DNA of 64,000 nt from Bactericera cockerelli (Eukaryota; Arthropoda; Insecta; Hemiptera; Triozidae). Of this stretch, positions 61,891 to 64,000 are shown in pieces. The notes beneath the pieces are model-generated. The model worked only from the letters and a program-made list of their open reading frames with translations. It ran no database searches and was not told where the DNA came from. Both the position numbers and the translations under genes were made by a program. The stretch's first letter is position 1. Each line of letters starts with the position of its first letter. The DNA lies in NCBI GenBank assembly GCA_024516035.1, contig CM044956.1, positions 5,330,222 to 5,394,221 on the forward strand. The letters run 5' to 3'.

Positions 61891-62117
61891 TGTTTTTCAA
61901 CACCCGAAAAGATTTCAGATATTGTAGGTACGTGCCTTATCAGAGGTTTCTAGCATCCGAAAGCGTACTGAAAATATCAGATGTCTTTTTGCCAGTGATT
62001 GCAGAAAAGACTTCGTGGGAAATTTAACTTTCAGTTCAAAATTGTTTCCGATTTTTGTAGATGACAAATTCATCGTGGTTGGGTGGAAAAGAAAGCTAAC
62101 AGTTTTCACCTTTATGG

Positions 62118-62338
62118 CCGCGTCGCGTCGGTGGCTCGTTGAATACACCGGTTCTCTTAGGATCACCAAAGTTAAGCAAAGTCCAGTAAAGTGAAGACTT
62201 GGTGATGCTGGCATTCCAGCCCAATCCAGACCGGGTGAGTTTAATGTGAGTAGCAGGTTTTTGAGCCTCCTGCGAATGGAGGGTAACACCCCCACCGTGA
62301 TAAGACCATGCAGTTGAATGCAACGTTGAACGCCAAAC
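62118..62338 (+). mobile_element. SINE-G copy 4 (5S-headed), best copy
   Basis: GTTGAATACACCGGTTCTC, GGATCACCAAAGTTAAGCAA and GACTTGGTGATGCTGGCATT follow the 5S rRNA order (5' arm, internal promoter, 3' part). The body GACCGGGTGAGTTTAATGTG, GCGAATGGAGGGTAACACCC and the end CATGCAGTTGAATGCAACGT follow. Flanks GTTTTCACCTTTAT and GTTTCACCTCAT may be a decayed TSD. Confidence 0.85.
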
Positions 62339-62445
62339 AAAGTTTCACCTCATGCCTTGGTTCACGATATTTTCTATGAATAATATTTTAGTATCATGTA
62401 TTATTTGTGTATTAGGTACATTATGATAAATATTCAAATAATTTA

Positions 62446-62605
62446 ACAATAATAATAATTTTGCCCTATTTGGATTGCCCGATTAGGACTATTAGGTCTC
62501 ATTATTCCAGCAATAAGTCCAAACATATAATATTATTATGTCGTAAAAATCCCAAATGGAAGGAAAACTTGTCATTTTCCGGCTGGGTTTTGAACCCGTA
62601 AGCCA
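62446..62605 (-). mobile_element. SINE-B copy 5, head truncated
   Basis: (AAT)n, TTGCCCGATTAGGACTATTA, CATTATTCCAGCAATAAGTC and GGCTGGGTTTTGAACCC, then the match ends in the head. Confidence 0.75.
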
Positions 62606-62639
62606 AGATAGTCTAGTATCTCAAACAAAGGATCAGCAT

Positions 62640-62712
62640 TTTCATCCAGAAGTGAAGTGCGGCATGTGTCATGCGCACGGTGGTGCCTCATTCTTCTGCT
62701 CTGGATGAGCTG
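62640..62712 (-). repeat. Low-copy repeat X, copy 2
   Basis: Reverse complement of the segment at 56366-56445: CAGAGCAGAAGAATGAGGCA and ATGACACATGCCGCAC. Confidence 0.5.
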
Positions 62713-62854
62713 TTTTATGTTCTTTGAGTTAAAAAAAAAACTATGTTGGTTAAAAAACGTGGAGCCTACAATACTTGCCATTTAATGAAATATACAAGGT
62801 ACTTTTATAAAAAATTAAATACCTATACACCCCAATATGAGAAAAAAAAAAAAA

Positions 62855-62965
62855 TTAACGGAAGAGAATGCCGTTGGCATTAGCACCGCCCTTGATCAAG
62901 TTTTGTTTTGTTTATTTTAAGTTCTATGTATATATTCTATGTTATTTGTAAATAAAACTTGATCC
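62855..62965 (+). repeat. LINE 3'-end repeat R, copy 7, diverged
   Basis: GGAAGAGAATGCCGTTGGCA, CACCGCCCTTGATC and an end with TAAATAAAACTTGATCC. Confidence 0.5.
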
Positions 62966-63486
62966 AACATGTTTAATAATAATATATGAAACATATCGAA
63001 ATTTGAAAAGTTGTGGGGTAAATTCAAAAAGCATTAACTTCTCGTAATAAATTTAGATACATTTGAATAGTAAGAGATTTTAAGATAATTATGCATTAAA
63101 TCATAATGAGTATGTTAAAATTAATCGTCATTAAAATTTAGAAAAGTACAACACATTAACAATTATGCGCGCCGTAAAACTCAATGATTATGCAATACAC
63201 AATAATTTATTTTCAGTGGTGATGCCTAAAACCTAAATAATTATTTTTACAGCAGACTGAGTCAGAGTCAATAATATTTCATTTCTATTTTCGTATCTCA
63301 TTTCCATAAAAAAATAAATATTCAAATTAATTCAGAAAAATTGTTCACTTAGGTATGAACTATGAACCAACCTAGAAACTGTTCATATTTTTACTGTAAA
63401 ACAACACTTAGCGAAGTTTTAACGAGTTATCATATGGATACTATTTTATATACCTCCCTATATAGGGATCTATTTACCTATAAAAA
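62966..63486. other. No recognised feature
   Basis: AT-rich DNA. Confidence 0.5.
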
Positions 63487-63600
63487 GGGCCCTTGTCATT
63501 TATGAGCCTCCTTGTAAAGACAATGGTAGGAGGGCTGAGTCATTCCTCTACTGTCTGGCTAACATCGTTCACAATGACGCCACCCTATGATGATGATATA
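63487..63600 (-). mobile_element. Retroposon M, copy 8, without minisatellite units
   Basis: Starts at GGGCCCTTGTCATTTATGAG, then TCTGGCTAACATCGTTCACA and (GAT)n. No 38-bp unit is left, probably by 5' truncation. Confidence 0.75.
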
Positions 63601-63800
63601 GGGACAAGACCAAATCAAACAGGAAAAGAGGATGTATTATATTTCACTGCTCATCTTCCCAGTGTTTTTGTTTTTAAGAAGCGAGTGACTTTTCTTTTGT
63701 TAAAAAATTGCAAAAATAATTGTTTAAGGTATCATAAGTCAGTGAAGTAATAAATGATACTTAAGAAAATCACAGTTAAATGTCATAAATGGACAAATCC

Positions 63801-64000
63801 AGCCTCCGTGGCGTAACGGTTGTGTCTACTGTCCGTAGTCCAGAGATCCTGAGTTCGATTCCCGGTTGGAGCAGACTTTTCGCACAGATAATTCTGTTCC
63901 CTCTGAACATGTGAGGCTGGAAATTCCGGCCCTACCCAGGCTGGGTGAGGTTAATGTGGGTAGCTGGTACGATTCCCAGCAAATGGAGGGTAAAACCCCC
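63801..64000 (+). mobile_element. SINE-F copy 5, cut by the window end
   Basis: Head CCTCCGTGGCGTAACGGTTG with GAGTTCGATTCCCGG, then GAACATGTGAGGCTGGAAAT and body CCCAGGCTGGGTGAGGTTAA to GGAGGGTAAAACCCCC. The 3' tail lies outside the window. Confidence 0.85.

Overview
This 64 kb window is AT-rich non-coding DNA from an animal nuclear genome. It is packed with transposable elements, SINEs and simple repeats, and I found no convincing host gene. The repeat types fit an arthropod: a BEL/Pao LTR retrotransposon, R4/Dong-type and RTE-type LINEs, many short tRNA-headed SINEs, 5S-headed SINEs, Helitron-like, hAT-like, piggyBac-like and pogo-like small DNA elements, and very long (GA)n/(CT)n tracts. 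An insect, perhaps a hemipteran, is my guess; that last step is weak and rests on general impression only.

Layout. 0.3-2 kb: an inverted pair of Helitron-like elements flanks a hAT-like MITE that itself carries a SINE. 3-8 kb: mixed SINEs, small MITEs, a 26-bp minisatellite and a 5S-headed SINE. 8-10 kb: long polypurine, (CA)n and polypyrimidine tracts. 10-25 kb: scattered SINEs of several families and a retroposon with an internal 38-bp minisatellite, separated by 1-2 kb stretches of AT-rich DNA in which I see nothing. 25.3-27.9 kb: a 5'-truncated, frameshifted RTE-type LINE with target-site duplications (TSDs). 28-34 kb: more SINEs, two piggyBac-like MITEs and a Helitron-like element. 34.7-35.3 kb: a 40-bp satellite with a 240-bp higher-order period. 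35.5-42.4 kb: a nearly pristine BEL/Pao element (6.8 kb, LTRs differing at one base, one open reading frame of 1745 codons), inserted into an older LINE-tail repeat. 42.6-52 kb: (GA)n tracts, SINEs with clean TSDs, and a perfect 62-bp palindrome. 52.2-53.5 kb: the 3' end of a Dong-like LINE with a restriction-like endonuclease, lying inside a TAA microsatellite. 55.5-56.2 kb: a young 5'-truncated LINE with a 17-bp TSD. 57.4 kb: a small GC-rich island with a 54-codon ORF. 58-64 kb: more SINEs.

For convenience I name the SINE/retroposon families found here by letter. A, B, C, D and E have tRNA-like heads. F has a tRNA-like head and a long central body with two alternative 3' tails (alpha and beta). 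G has a 5S rRNA-derived head and shares part of the F body. M has no recognisable head, an internal 38-bp minisatellite and a (GAT)n tail. R is a recurrent LINE 3'-end repeat, P and T are MITE families. The most interesting material is this modular SINE system: heads, bodies and tails are recombined between families, and several copies have perfect TSDs, so retroposition looks recent. The only protein-coding potential I believe in belongs to the BEL element and the three LINE remnants. All family identities come from reading motifs; no database search was possible.
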